A stretch of DNA of 64,000 nucleotides from Macrolepiota albuminosa (GCA_027475525.1 JAMWFC010000049.1:2092947-2156946); one strand, 5' to 3'; counted from the first letter of the stretch, positions 40,572 through 53,487 are shown. Notes: generated from the letters alone by a model not told the origin. A program made the numbers and translations.

Positions 40572-43445
40572 TGCCGCATCGAAGGCCACCACCTCCGAAA
40601 CGAGTTCTTCGACATGGTAGGGTGGTACCGATCACGGTTATCGAAAGCTTTCGACACCGTGGTAAATAGGGAACCATACCCTACGGCATTTGACCCCATG
40701 TACTTCATCGGGGATCTCTTTGATGACACCTGGTCACCGGAGCCAATGCGTCTTGAAGACTGTATAGAGTGGATGAGCAGCTGGGTATCCTCCGGTAGAC
40801 ATTTATGCCTAGTAATAGGCAATGGACAGCTAAAGGTTGTGGAACTTAATGGCCAACAGATCCCTGCTGGCACGTACCCCTCGGTGCAACGCAATGCAGC
40901 ATTTGCCAAGGACCCCTCCCGGTTCGTACCCAAACCCCTGGTCGTAGTGGTACAAGTGAACGGACACCTGGCACATGCGCTGGTTGACTCCGGGTCCTTG
41001 GGCAATTTCATATCTAGCACGCTCGTACAACAGTTGGGCATTGAGAAAAAAGAACTGACCTCTCCCGTTCCGGTACAGTTAGCTGTCCAGGGCTCCAGGT
41101 CTCGCATAAACTATGGCGCCACAGCAGCGTTTCAATACCAATCAATCTCAGAAAATTGTTACTTCGACGTGATCAATCTTTCTGGCTACGACCTCATACT
41201 GGGTACCCCATTCCTTTTTCAGCACCGTATAACCTTTGGAATCAATCCAGCGCGCGTCGTAGTAGGGTCCCCTAAATCTGCACCTATTCGTGGGGCCGGC
41301 GTAACACAGTTGGCATCTCAATCCATGGCCCTGTACAATGAGGACTTGGAAAAGATTAGGGAGGAGCTGCGTCGTTATGCGGAACCCATCTGCAAATCGG
41401 CAAGTGATACCCCTTTGCCTCCGTTGCGGGTTATTAACCACAAGATCAATTTGATCGACCCCAACAGGACATACCCGTGGCGACCATCACGATGTCCCAA
41501 AGCCATGAGAGACCAATGGATCGAGAAGAGGGATGCATACATCTGGAACGGCCGATGGAGGGTAACCAGCAGTGGGAACACCGTCCCAATGATGTTAATC
41601 CCCAAGCCGACCAAGCGAGGAGAACTGCCAAGGCTACGGACCATGTTCGACCTGTGAGCCAGGAATGTGAACACCGTGAAACAATCATTACCCCTACCTG
41701 ACATAGATGGAATACTACGACGGGCCGCGAAAGGTCGGTACAGATCTATATTGGATGGAAAAGATGCTTATGAGCAGATCTGTGTAATTCCAGAACATGT
41801 TGAACGAACCGCTGTAACTACCCCTGACGGAAACATGGTCAGTAATGTAATCCAACAAGGAGACTGCAACACTCCCGCAACTTATCAGGCGCTTATGAAC
41901 CACATATTCTCAGCGTATATTGGTCGATTCATGGATGTATACCTTGGTGATATAATAATATACTCTGACAACATTAAGGACCACATTGAGCATGTAAAAC
42001 TCGTAGTCGACATACTCCAACGAGAGAAGCTGTTCCTAGGAAAAGATAAACTTCAATTTTTATGCCAAGAAATGAAGGTATTGGGACGTATAGTTGACGA
42101 CGACGGGATCTGTATGGATCCTGACAAGGTGGACGCGCTATCCAAATGGAAGACGCCGACAAACCGCGACCTCCTGAGAGGGTTTCTGGGGGCAGCGGGT
42201 TATCTGGCCAATGACATTGATTGCATCAGGATCCCAATGGGAATCTTACACACACTCACTGGGGATACAGTACCCTTTCGCTGGGATCACACGCACCAGC
42301 GTGCATTCAAGGATATAAAGAGACTGACAGTACAGTGTTGTGACCACCACCGAAGGCCGCTGGAGTACGGCCAGGATCACAAACCTATTAATGTGATCAC
42401 CGATGGGTGTGTAACGGGGATAGCTGGTGTCGTAAGCCAGGGCAAGGACTGGAAGAACGCTAAGATTGCTGCATTCTATTCAGCTAAACTGAATTCTGCC
42501 CAGCAAAACTACCCAGTTCATGAAATTGAGATGCTGGCTGGCGTGGAGACGATGTTGAGGCATTGTGATATCCTACAGGGAGTCAGATTCACATGGTACA
42601 CCAATCACAAGGGACTCGTGCACCTAATGAATCAGAAGGCACTGTCAGGGAGGCAGGCCAGGTGGCTTGAGAAAATATCCGAATTTAATTTTGATGTAGT
42701 TTACGTCCCAGGAGCAGACAATATACTATCGGACGCTTTGTCCCAGCTGTACGCAAACGATGAGGCTGGGATCGTGCGGGCTCGTAGCGAGTACACTTAT
42801 CACGATGTAATCGACAATGACATCTTAAGTACACACCTCATATCGATGCCAGTACTGGTGGGTATGGAGGGTGAGGGCAAAAACCTGCTCACAGAGCACA
42901 GTGGCGAGCTGGAAATCCCAATCGGCACAGCCGATGCTGATGCAGATGGATCACGAATCAGCGACCCCGGCCACCAGTCAGATCAGGCACAGGAGACGTT
43001 GCCCGACAGTGGCGTGATCCCAAAGAGGGCATACCAGCAAAAAGCACACCTTCCTGCAAAAACGGGACGACCAGAGACGTCCAAGGAATTTGCGGCTAGA
43101 GTGTCCAGAAATTTTGTGCTGAACGGACCTCAGCAACGAAAGGAGGGCGAGGGTGGTAACACGCAAAAAAAACTCACAATAAAGATACCCCCGCGTAAGC
43201 GTAATGACACTACACCAAAAGATAAATCCCAGATAATCGATAAGGGAAATAGCCCAGACCTAGAACAGGTACGGGACAGACAATTTTCAGACCAATCAAA
43301 AAAGCTCAAGGAGCTCGTCAAAACCTTAAACCCGGTATCATTAATTGAGATGATGGCGGGAGGGCGAGAACCAATAGACTTACTGGCAAGTATCCGGAAT
43401 AAATACACCAAAGACACGGTACTCGCACCGATTGTGGAAAATCCA
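40572..43445 (+). pseudogene. pol: Element F protease, reverse transcriptase and RNase H
   Basis: In the gag frame, the protease has ALVDSGSLGNFISSTLV (40978) and DLILGTPFLFQH (41188). The RT has the MFDL...DIDGILRRAAKGRYRSILDGKDAYEQI region (41650-41780) and TPATYQALMNHIF. The catalytic box reads YLGD (41940-41951) where YLDD is expected, a GAT to GGT change that would inactivate it. RNase H shows NVITDGCVTGIAGV, NYPVHEIEMLAGVE and WYTNHKGLVHLMNQ. TGA at 41655 again replaces a likely CGA, and the next stop is TGA at 43446. A Lys/Glu-rich linker precedes integrase. Confidence 0.85.
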
Positions 43446-43448
43446 TGA

Positions 43449-45710
43449 GAATATAAGAATTTCGAGCTAACTGATGATAAGCTTCTATATTTAAAAACAA
43501 ATGAAAAAAAAGTATTATGCATACCTTCAATTATAGTCTCTGGACGTAGCATAAGGGAGATAATTATATCTGAGGCCCACACAATGTTAGCTCACCTGGG
43601 AGCAAGAAAAATGTTGATGTACCTACAGGAACACGTATGGTGGAAAACGATGAGCAGTGATGTACATTCCTTCTGTGAATCTTGCGTGATCTGCGCCCGC
43701 AACAAACCGTCAAATCACAAGCCATACAGCAAGCTAAACCCCTTACCAGTCCCGACACAACCTTGGGAGGTAATTGGAATTGACTTCGTGGGACCGTTGC
43801 CCGATTCAAAAGATCGCAATGCTACATACAACTCACTAACGGTGATCATCGACCATCTGACTGGCATGATACACCTGGTGCCAAGTAGAACCAACTACAA
43901 CGCCAAAAATATTGCAGAGCTGATATTCGCCGAGGTCTACAAGCTGCATGGCCTGCCGAAAGCCATAGTTAGTGATCGTGACTCGTACTTCACAAGTATC
44001 TTCTGGACCCACTTACATGCACTAATAGGCACCCAGCTGAAAATGTCAAGCTCTTATCACCCCAAGACAGATGGAGTGACCGAGCGCGCCAACAGAACTG
44101 TGATTCAAATGATAAGGCAGTGTATCAACCCAAATCAGAGTGATTGGGTTTCCAAGCTGCCGGCCATAGAATTCGCAATAAACAGCGCAAGATCTGAAAG
44201 TACAGGGTACTCACCGTTCTTTCTAAACTACGGAAGATTACCTCGTTCCATGGTATGGGACTCGGCGAGCGCTACTGACTACCCAGGTGTACGTGTGTTC
44301 GCGCAGCGATTAAAGTCCGCAATAATGGCGGCTCACGACTGCATACTCGCGGCTAGGATTAAGGAGACAAGAAATGCTAACAGGAAGCGAGCACCCGTGC
44401 CCTTCAAAGAGGGAGACTTTGCATACGTGTCAACTCTAAATATGGCAATCCCAAAAGGTCTCGCCTGCAAACTGATACCAAAGTTTGTGGGGCCTTATTT
44501 ACTTCTAGAAGACTTTGGCAATCACTCCTTCCAAGCACAGCTCCCAGCTCACATGAAGCAAAAAGGCATCCATGATGTGTTCCACTCATCACTATTGAGA
44601 ATACATCACCCCAACAATGACAGACGTTTTCCTGGAAGACTGTATTCCCAAATAGTAGGGGAAAGTGAACCTGAACATGAGGCAGAATGGGCTGCTGATA
44701 AGATCATTAACCACGCAGGGTCAAAAACAAATGCAATATTCGAGGTACTCTGGCGAGCAGGGGACAAGACTTGGCTCCCATATGACCAAGTTCGTGAATT
44801 GGATTTAATACCCCCGTACCTAGATGCTCAGGGGGTTGATACTATTGATGAACTACCGACCGGCACTGGTAAACCGCCTACTGATGATCCCCAGGTGTTT
44901 TTGGGGTCCCTCATCTTTGTGAACTTCTATAAAACCACAGACATTACTACAAGAGTCTCTAGCTTGTCAGACCTTTCCCCCAAGCCTCAAAAATCCTCTC
45001 CCCTTTCTATCACCCACAAAATCCCAAGCATGTCGTTTCGTCCCAAAAATCACTACATTCCCCACCCATGTCTTGCCGCACATCCCAACGGTTTTGTTCA
45101 GCTTACCTCTGCCGAGCCAAACCTCATTATTCACCCTGCACAGCTGATGAAGTTCTTGGAGCATGACACAAATATTCGGCGCCGTAGCGTCAGTATCGAC
45201 ATGCTAGAGCCCGTCGGCTACAAAAGTTTTGCCTTGGCGTATAATGCGTCGAAGGGAGACAACCCCTGCCAGTTCACCCTCCGCAATCCTCAGACCGGGC
45301 TCTACGATTACAACAGTTTTGCCATACCCCGCTCCCTATTCAACTTCCCCTACCTCGACAGTCGATACTCCGAGTTGCGTGCATTTGGCATACTCAATGC
45401 CCAAGGGGACATTAACCCAGACGCCTGGGCCAGCATCAAGAATGCGTTGCTCCAGCCACATTGTGAGGCAGTCCGCAACCAGGTCCGATCTGAGACCCGC
45501 TGCGCCGAAAAGGAGAATAAGCGCCGGCGCAATGACGACTCCGACCCTGACAGGATTCGTACCCATATTGTACCTGTGCGCCCCCTCACCAAAGGAAAGA
45601 AGAGGCGTAGCAACCCCGAACCCTCGCTGTCGAAGGCCGTAGACCCCACCGAGGCAGATGATAGCATGCCTGTGGACAAGTTTATTGAGAAAACAACTCT
45701 CCAGGCCTGA
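43449..45710 (+). pseudogene. pol: Element F integrase, chromodomain-like segment and extra C-terminal domain
   Basis: The zinc domain (HTMLAHLGARK, then CESCVICARN) starts near 43576. The core shows GIDFVGPLPDS (43780), VSDRDSYFTSIFW (43972) and HPKTDGVTERANR (44062), giving the D, D, E set. A GPY/F-like part (KFVGPYLLLEDFG) is followed by EWAADKIINHAG...FEVLWRAGDKTWLPYDQV (44690-44800), a degenerate chromodomain. Instead of ending there, the frame goes on for about 290 codons (NHYIPHPCLAAHPNGFVQL, then DYNSFAIPRSLFNFPYLD and a basic tail) to a TGA at 45708. I do not recognise this last module. Confidence 0.82.
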
Positions 45711-45954
45711 TCGTGAGGCACCACGAAATCATAAACAAATCTATCTCATTTTGTCTAACCTTCTCTATCGGCCTCCCCGTTTTCACCCCAGCAACTTCGA
45801 TTCCTTCCTTCCCATGCTGGAACCCTTCACCGCGGGAGCCTGCAAAACGACTTGGCCGACGTCATGGCCTGTTACCAGTCGACAACCTTTCTTTCTATGG
45901 AGATGCGTGGTACCTAGGTATCCTTTACATCGTGCTTGATACCTGGAGGGCGTA
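45711..45954 (+). other. Element F 3' untranslated region and probable PPT
   Basis: No gene is seen. The end ACCTGGAGGGCGTA precedes the LTR start and contains a short purine run that may serve as the plus-strand primer. Confidence 0.5.
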
Positions 45955-46186
45955 TGTAACGGCTCTACATCTTATCTACTGATCACCCCTATCTCCCATA
46001 TCTATCTTGTGATTCTCTTTGCTACTTATTACCATACAGTTCGGTTACTCGTATTACCAGAGATATATAAGGACCCTGTATTGTACTATGTAGCCAGTTC
46101 TTTCCAAATCTAGGACTTAACCCAGTTCTATACGGTGAACGAAAGACTCTAGTGTAACAACACCGTGACCATACGCTGCCGTTACA
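45955..46186 (+). repeat. Element F 3' LTR (232 bp)
   Basis: Same length and ends as the 5' LTR. It differs at five transition sites (for example TTACCA for TTACCG, ACCAGAG for ACCGGAG, AACAAC for AACGAC, TACGGT for TACAGT, TTCTTT for TTTTTT). The target duplicate CATGA follows at 46187. Confidence 0.95.
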
Positions 46187-49100
46187 CATGATGAGTACAC
46201 TACTATCATGTACATCGGGTTTCAAAATGCCCTAGTGTTTCAAAATGCGATTTTTTAACAGATCGTTGTTGCAATGCACCTGATCCTTGCTAGAACATAA
46301 CTAATACATACTATTCAAGCTTGGATCTCAAGACGATCAGCAAAATCTACTCAAGACTGGTTTGCAATAAGGTAAATATATACCTGTAAAATGCAAAAAC
46401 ACCCTTCTTTGTTGGAGAAGCAGGAGCTAGTCTTGTGGATGAACCCGGTTTTTTTGAAGAGTTGTTAGCTTTCTATATTAAGTAATGATCATTAATTATA
46501 CTGTATACCTGAACCTGAACAATTTGTATTCTTTCTCGTGAGCATTGTTATAAGGGACATGCTATCCTGTTGCATGATTACCAATAAATTCTCCTTGTTG
46601 GAAACTGCTCCAATAAAGGCCATTGCACAAGGAAAGGTGCGATCTGAAAAAGCAACTGATATATTTTGTCAAGCAGATGGCTAAACATGACCATTCCAAC
46701 AAGATAAAAGATGGAAAAGTTTTGCTTGGCTATAGAAGATTTTTTTTGTTGGAAGACAAATTCTTGTTGGAAGTCTTGAGGGTTAGCAGCAGTGAGATTG
46801 ACCATTTGAACATTCCTTGATTCAGGTACATAGACATCCAATTCCATAAGACAACTTGCTACACCAGGAAAAGAGTATTCAAGATTGACAACAGCCTCTT
46901 CAGATACTTGGGAAGTTTTGGTGTCATAGCATGTATAATTGATAGTTTCTAGAACAATAGGTTGTGTATCGTTGGACTTAGCATCTTGCCTGGAGTAATA
47001 TATAAAAAAAAGTCAGTTGATAAAGTGAAATGATTCAAATATTTTGACTTACATGTTTTGTAAAGTCAAATCGTTTATAATTTCAGCACAAGGTAGTTGC
47101 AATACAACATCTTTAGCATGTAGCATTCTATAGATTATAGTTCAATTAATTGCAGTGGTTGCAGAACATTGACATTTAAATATTCAACATGTACTGATTG
47201 CTAGAACTGGAAATATTTTTTCCTTTATCAAGGATATAACTCAAGCCGCTTTCATCTATTTCTTCTCTACAATACAATGTCAATAAGCCTTATCATATCA
47301 AGAAAAGGGGTACGATTGAAAACAAACCTTGAGTCTGACTTATTAATATTTTCTTGCATGTTAGCTTTATTGAAAGTCATTTGTTTGTACTTTTTCTTTG
47401 TTGTCTGCTCTAACATGGTAGTTTCAGTATCTGATTCAGATTTTATTTGTTGTTTCCTGTACTGTTACTTGTTAGAATCAAATGCTAATATTGATGATGA
47501 AAGTAAAGCAATGTACTTGGCTGAAAGTTGGGCCATTTAGTTGACACTATGAGGAAAAACTGAAGGTAAAGATATAAAAATAGGTTCTTTTCAACTTGAT
47601 TGTTTTAAAGCATATTTGTTATCCTCAAAAAGCATTTTAAACTTACTATATTTGGAGCAACAACAAAAACAGTGGAGTTGCCAATCATTTTTAAACATGT
47701 TAATTTAACTAGAATTAAAAATTACTTTCACACTTGTGTTGATTAGAAGTCATTTATTTTGCTTTCAATATTGTTTTGCTAAGGCAAGGTGATTTTTAGT
47801 AAGTTTCAACTATTGTGTTAGCAAGCAATGTGGCCTATTTCTATCAAAAGCAGTCTAGTAATTTTAGCAAGTTTCAAGTTTTATGTTTGCAAGCAATGAG
47901 ACCTATTTCTGTCAGAAGCAGCATCAGAAGATTATCAAAAGTATCTTTGGTGGCATTTGCAATGTCATTTTACCTCTTGAATATCAAATTAGAATTGGAA
48001 GTAGCATTACAAGATCATCAATAGTATCTTTAGTAGTGCTTATCATTGGTGCAATGTCACTTTACCTGTTGAAAATCTACCAACATCAATTAGAAGTTGT
48101 GTTATGGGATCACAAATGTGTACTCTATATCTATAATAGTGTAATCAATGCAAGTGGCAACTTTGCTGTGGTGTATCAGTTTTTAAATGGTAAGACACTT
48201 ATTTTTATATAATCATCATAGAGGACAATATGCTTTATTGTGAGTTTGCCAATGCCATATTTATAGTTTCATTTAGATGTTCAAAATAGATAACCATCAA
48301 AATGCAATCACTGTTGCAACTTTCCATGTATAAAAGGATTGAAATTTTGAATTGCAAAGATGCAGGAAAGTCAAAATACACCTGTAATTTCTCATTATTC
48401 TGATGATATTTTGTATTTATTATAGTCAATCAAGCAACTTCATTTGCAAATTGCAACTTGCAGGTGCCTCCCTTTGTCACCAACTTGCATACTGTGATAT
48501 AATGTGGAACATTGAAGAAGCATTTGAAGTCAAGTCTGTTACTAGTGGCTTTAAGTGTCTTATTTATTGTGGAACAGATTCTGAAGTTTTGCTTGATTTC
48601 TCTGGCTTTATTCTGAAGTTCAGGCTTCCTCCTCTTTCAAACAATTATTGGTTTGTTGCCATATTGCTGTTATTATTTTAACTTATTCAAGCTATACTTT
48701 AGTGTTTGCCAAAATGAATCCAATTCATTAAATTACTTTGTTACTATTATTGCACCAAACAATTGCAATTACTTTGATGACGATTTAGCAGCACTAGATC
48801 TTATTTTCTCTTATTTCAATGGAACGTTTGCCAAAGGTGATATAAATGCGTATAAACCTTATCAAGTTCTTCCAGGAGCATATGTTATTTGTCCAAAGAC
48901 AAGGATTTGTACACCAAAAGGACAGAGTCATGGCATTCTTAACAGTCTATTTCAGACTGGTAGATATGTTCATACTGATGATAATATTATTGTCTTTCAT
49001 GAACTAGTTCCTAACCATGGAAGCAGATAAGTTTACTTTTATTGATTGATTATTTGAAAAATAAAGCAGTCTTTATAGGCAGATATACAAGCAGATTGCT

Positions 49101-49430
49101 TATTCTGAAGTTTTTTGCATTGAGCAACTTATTGAAGCAAGTATTAGTTTTTGCACTGTCAAGATTAGACGGAAGAATGCACCATTAATTTATTTAGATA
49201 AATTACTTCTTATTTTTACTATCAGTTATTTAGAAAATGAGCTAGCTAATCAATCTTGCAATTTTAAATCTGCAGTATTTCAAGGAATTCAAAAGCATTA
49301 TATTGATATTGATGAATATTTTCCACTTTGACCTCCAAAGCATATAAAATTGACTAATGAGGCAGATTTCAATGACAATGAAGACTTTCAAAGAAAAGCG
49401 CAGTAACAAGTTGAATTGAATTAATATGTT
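46187..49430. other. AT-rich region without a recognised gene
   Basis: The stretch is clearly more AT-rich than the rest and rich in TTG, CAA and ATT words. Several modest ORFs on the plus strand read as possible protein remnants, the best at 48653-49030 (DDDLAALDLIFSYFNGTF, then GAYVICPKTRICTPKG). A minus-strand frame at 46578-46847 is also protein-like. I found no LTR, TIR, RT, transposase or integrase motif. It may be an old mobile element or host intergenic DNA. Confidence 0.4.
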
Positions 49431-49559
49431 ATCATAAGTTGTTTTTTAAAGTACTTGCTGAGAACTTCATATATTCTTTGGATTGCCCAAGGTCTGGAGA
49501 AAATGTGGATGGTAGGATCAAAATATCACTCTTCCTGCAGATGTAGAAAACTAAGCTCT

Positions 49560-52046
49560 CACCCCAAAATGAGACAAGCCCAGATATATTAAACCTGTTT
49601 AAAACAGCAGCAGAGTTCAACCTGAAACCAGAAGGCCTTGCCTTCAACAACAGAACACCTCATCCTCCATCTGAATTTGGAACCAATGATTGACAACCAG
49701 CAGCTTCTCTTTGACATCCCTGATTCCCCAAGCCTCAACTCAACCTCAAAGGACCCCTCAAATGGGACCACATCATTTTCCAGACTCCAGTCATGCTCCT
49801 CATGATTCTTTATCATTAATGTCAGGTTGGACAGCACCCCAGGACTGCTATCAGCCCTCATCAACAGCAGAGCCACTAGAGTCTTTGTCAGCAACACCCT
49901 CAACCTCCCCTCTGACCCCCTTAAGCAACCCCTCAACTTGCAATGGCTCAATGGTACCCTCTTCTTTTCTGGCCCCATCAGGAGGTGTTACTTGGGACAC
50001 ATGACCCTGGACAACAGTTTTGAATTCACATCAGACTTCCTAGTTATGTGGCTTCATGATTCAACCCCACTCATGCTAGGACTTTAGAATGCAAATCCTG
50101 ACAACAACTGGAGAACACTCACCATAATGTTCCCAGAACCCAAAGATCACTCAATGACCACTGTCCATCTCTGGGCCCTTGGAAGCAACCCGATGCCCAA
50201 AGTTCTAAATTCTAGGACTAGTCCTATGCCTATGCCCCCCAGGCCAATGCCTTTGACCACCCTCCCAATGCCTGCCCAAGTCCACAAGGCCCCCAACCAA
50301 CCTCCCAGCATTTCTTAGAACAGGTACAAGGGACCAAATTACCTGGCCCAGTCTCAGACATACACTCCTCCTGTTCTGACTTGCAGCCTGACATTCCCAA
50401 TCAACCTGGAGGTGCTTGACATTAAGATCATCAGAGCCACCCCTTTGCCTTTGCCCATTTCATGCAGGAAGGGACCCCCACATTTTAGTTGCACACCTTG
50501 CCCTCTCTTTTGGAAGAACACTTATAAGCAGATGCTATCCTCCCAGAGAAAAAGACTGAGGAGCAGATCTTATGAGAAGTAGTTCCCCCAAAGTACCATG
50601 AATTTGCTGATGTGTTCTCCAAAGGAGATGCCAAGGAGATTTCTCCTCACCACCCCTACAACCATATGATTGACCTCAAGGAGGGGGCCTCCCCACCCTC
50701 TGGCAAAATATACAACATGTTGTAAGTCAAGCTATGCACCCTCAAGGACTACCTCAACAAAATGCTCAGAAAGGGATTCATCTGCCCCTCAGCCTCCGCC
50801 ACCAGAGCCCTGGTTCTATTTGCCAAGAAGAAAGATGGCTCGCTCTGACTTTGTGTCAACTATTGAGGACTTAATAAGATCACCAAGAAGAACTGCTACC
50901 CGCTCCTGCTCATTGGCAATCTGGTTGATTGACTCTGCAGTGCCAAGATTTATACAAAGATTGATCTCTGCTCCAGTTACAACAACATCTGCATTGCCCC
51001 AGGACATGAGTGGAAGACCACATTCTGTATATGGTATGGTCTGTTTGAGTACCTCGTAATGCTCTTTGGAATGACTAACTCCCCCACCACATTCCAATAC
51101 TTCACGAATAACATTTTCCATGACATGAGCAATGTCTTCATCATCGTTTACCTGAACAACATCCTCATTTACTCCAACTCAAAGGAGGATCACCAGAAGC
51201 ATGTTCTTGAATGCCTCTAGGAGCACAACCTCCACACCAAATCTGAGAAGTGCTCATTCCACACTGAAGAGGTTAAGTATCTTGGTGTTATAGTGTCTCC
51301 AAATGGTGTTTGCATGGACTTCCACAAGATTGAGGCCATTGTCAACTGGCTGCAGCCCTGGAACATCAAGGAAGTACAGTCCTTCCTAGGTTTTGCTAAC
51401 TTCTACCAGAGGTTTATAGACAACTACTCTGGTATCACAAAACCTCTCAACCGGCTCACATGCAAAAACATTGCATAGAACTGGGACAGTAAGTGCCAGA
51501 GCATCTTTAACTTGCTCAAGAAGGCTTTTACTGTCACCTCTGTATTCCGGCACTATGACCCCACCCTCCTGATCATCCTGGAATGCAACACCTCTGATTA
51601 CACCATTGCTGAGATTCTCTTGCAAATGGGACCCAATAGTGGGGAACCCTGGCCAGTTGCCTTCTACACCTGGTCCATGATCAACAACATCTACAATAAA
51701 GAACTCCTCACAATTGTCAAGGCCTTCAAGCAATGGCAAGCCTACCTCAAAGAGGCCCAGCACCAGATTCAGGTCTACTCAGATCACAACAACCTGCAAT
51801 ACTTCACCACGACCAAGCAACTTAGTTGATGGCAAGCCTGGTGGTCTGAGATCCTCTCAGAATACAACTTCATGATTCAGTACTGCCCAGGATGACTTGG
51901 AGCTAAACCTGATGCACTCACCTGACGCCCCAACATCTACTCCAAGATGTCATTTGAGGCAGAATGCAATGTGTTCAACTATTGCATGGTGATTCCTCCT
52001 GAACATCTAAATGCCATACTGATTCTAAACAACAAAGGAACCCTGA
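49560..52046 (+). pseudogene. pol: Element P: heavily decayed gypsy copy of the A lineage (protease, RT, RNase H)
   Basis: A protease remnant (LLSALINSRATRVFVSNTL, 49841) is followed by RT and RNase H in broken frames. It matches A block by block: [27 protein letters not shown] (A has YLDD and YSD), YSDHNNLQYFTTTK and VIPPEHLNAILILN. Arg codons of A have become stop, Trp, Gln or Cys here (A SRRQARWSE, P S-stop-WQAWWSE), Ala has become Thr and Asp has become Asn. CpG is nearly absent. It ends at the solo LTR at 52050. Confidence 0.85.
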
Positions 52047-52049
52047 ACC

Positions 52050-52582
52050 TGTAAGGGCAACCTCTAGAGGCTGTGGCTCAGTCATACAGCTGGCAGAGGG
52101 AGATCCAAAGTGTATTAGAATATGTACTGACAAAATCATAATAACTACTCACCTGGCAGAGGGAGATCCAAAGAGAACAGGTCTAGGGATTTCCTATGCC
52201 AGGTTGGATGCTTCTGGGGCTTCTGAAGTGTGGGAAACAACTGTACAATACAACAAAACCTTAAAAACTGAAAAATTGACTAACCAAATAACTGTGCAAA
52301 CAAGGGAGGAAAACTCCGGACTTTAGAAGTCAGAAAGGCAAATTCCAACTTATATAAGCAGTCTGGAAGCAGTGCTGAAGGGTCCACACTTGTCTAAATG
52401 GTAGCTAAAGAACCAGAGCACCTCAAAGGCTGAGAATAGTACTAACAGATAGTGTTAAGAGAATAAAAGCAGCAAAATGAGAGAATGATGGAAGAAATAA
52501 GGAAATGAATGAAAGGAGAGTGAAGGAATAAAGAGTGAAAGAAGAAAGAAATGAGGAGTAAATGAGGAGTCATCCCCTGACA
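52050..52582 (-). repeat. Solo LTR of the J family without a matching TSD
   Basis: On the plus strand it reads TGTAAGGG...CCCCTGACA, the reverse of the J LTR. The flanks are GAACC and CCAGG, which do not match. The left neighbour is gypsy P (plus) and the right neighbour is copia K (minus), two different elements, so this LTR marks a recombination or deletion junction. Confidence 0.8.
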
Positions 52583-53350
52583 CCAGGACTTCTTCAATTT
52601 CAACATGTGATTGTCCCTTTTAAGCTGTGTGTGTGCAGTTTGCAGGTTGGGGCATTCTTGAACCTGGTGTGCTCCATAGCAAAGGTAACATGTAATGGCT
52701 CATGTGGCAGTGGCAGCTGTGGCTTCTTCTTCTGCTGCACATTGCTGTGTTTCCTCAGTTTGAAAAGCTTTGAGTACTGCATCTTTTGTAAGACTATTGA
52801 GCATTAATATAGAGAATATGAATGATCTGTATTCTTCTCACAGCAAAGCACACAGCATTGCCATGATCAAAAGTTTGTCATTGAGGACTTCTAGAGTATA
52901 GACCTGCATAGTGACACCATCTGATCCTACAAGTGGCAGGGGACGAAGCATTCAGATACATTGCATGGCTCCTTCAACTTGTGTGCAGAGATCAGGCAAA
53001 GATTTGTCATTTATTTTCCAAATGCTGAAAGGATTGCTTAAGGAGTTGAAGCAAGCATTGGGGGCTGACTTTGAGTGGATGCTCTTGAGTTTATCCCACA
53101 TTTTCTTGGGTTTATCTTGAACTGCATCTACATGGATTTTGTTGTCCTCATCAAGCCACTGATATATTTCCCTGGCTGCTCTGTCACTCCTGAGATGATA
53201 AGAACTCCATGCCACATAGGACATGGGATTGTTAGGCTCCAGAAGCAGGGGCAATTCTTCCCTGGTAACTATACGAGCACCAACTGACATAAGTCTTCCA
53301 TACATAGACTTTTCCCATTTGGTATATTTAATGGAGCCAAATTTTGACAT
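52583..53350 (-). pseudogene. gag: Copia K gag (UBN2-type) with degenerate zinc knuckle
   Basis: The minus frame from 53350 shows the copia-type gag domain: SSYHLRSDRAAREIYQWLDE, VQDKPKKMWDKLKSIHS and LPDLCTQVEGAMQ. TGA follows at 52952, after which another 120 codons with stops lead to CYLCYGAHQVQEC (about 52690), a damaged CCHC knuckle. The copy is cut at 52583 by the solo LTR. CpG is rare. Confidence 0.75.
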
Positions 53351-53470
53351 TAGTGATTGGGAGCCGTTAGTGGCATCATCTATTTTTCAATGATATTGGA
53401 TGGTACTTGTGTAAGTGTCAGGATGAACTTTAAACAGAAACAATGTCAATTTTCAGTGGCAGAATCTGTG

Positions 53471-53487
53471 GGCTGGGGCCCATAACC
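53471..53487 (-). other. Copia K half-tRNA primer site
   Basis: The minus strand reads GGTTATGGGCCCCAGCC right after an LTR end TGCAACA. GGTTATGGGC complements the anticodon arm of the initiator methionine tRNA, which the copia group uses as a cut half-molecule primer. Confidence 0.7.

Larger units (their letters stand above)
32917..46186 (+). mobile_element. Element F: complete chromovirus with LTR pair and TSD CATGA, containing a DIRS element
   Basis: The 232-bp LTRs (32917-33148 and 45955-46186) differ at five sites, all transitions. CATGA flanks both sides (32912-32916 and 46187-46191). Without the DIRS insertion (34626-38930) the internal part is about 8.5 kb with one gag-pol frame of about 2,700 codons broken by five TGA stops. 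The outer edges are exact; this is the best-defined element in the window. Confidence 0.95.
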
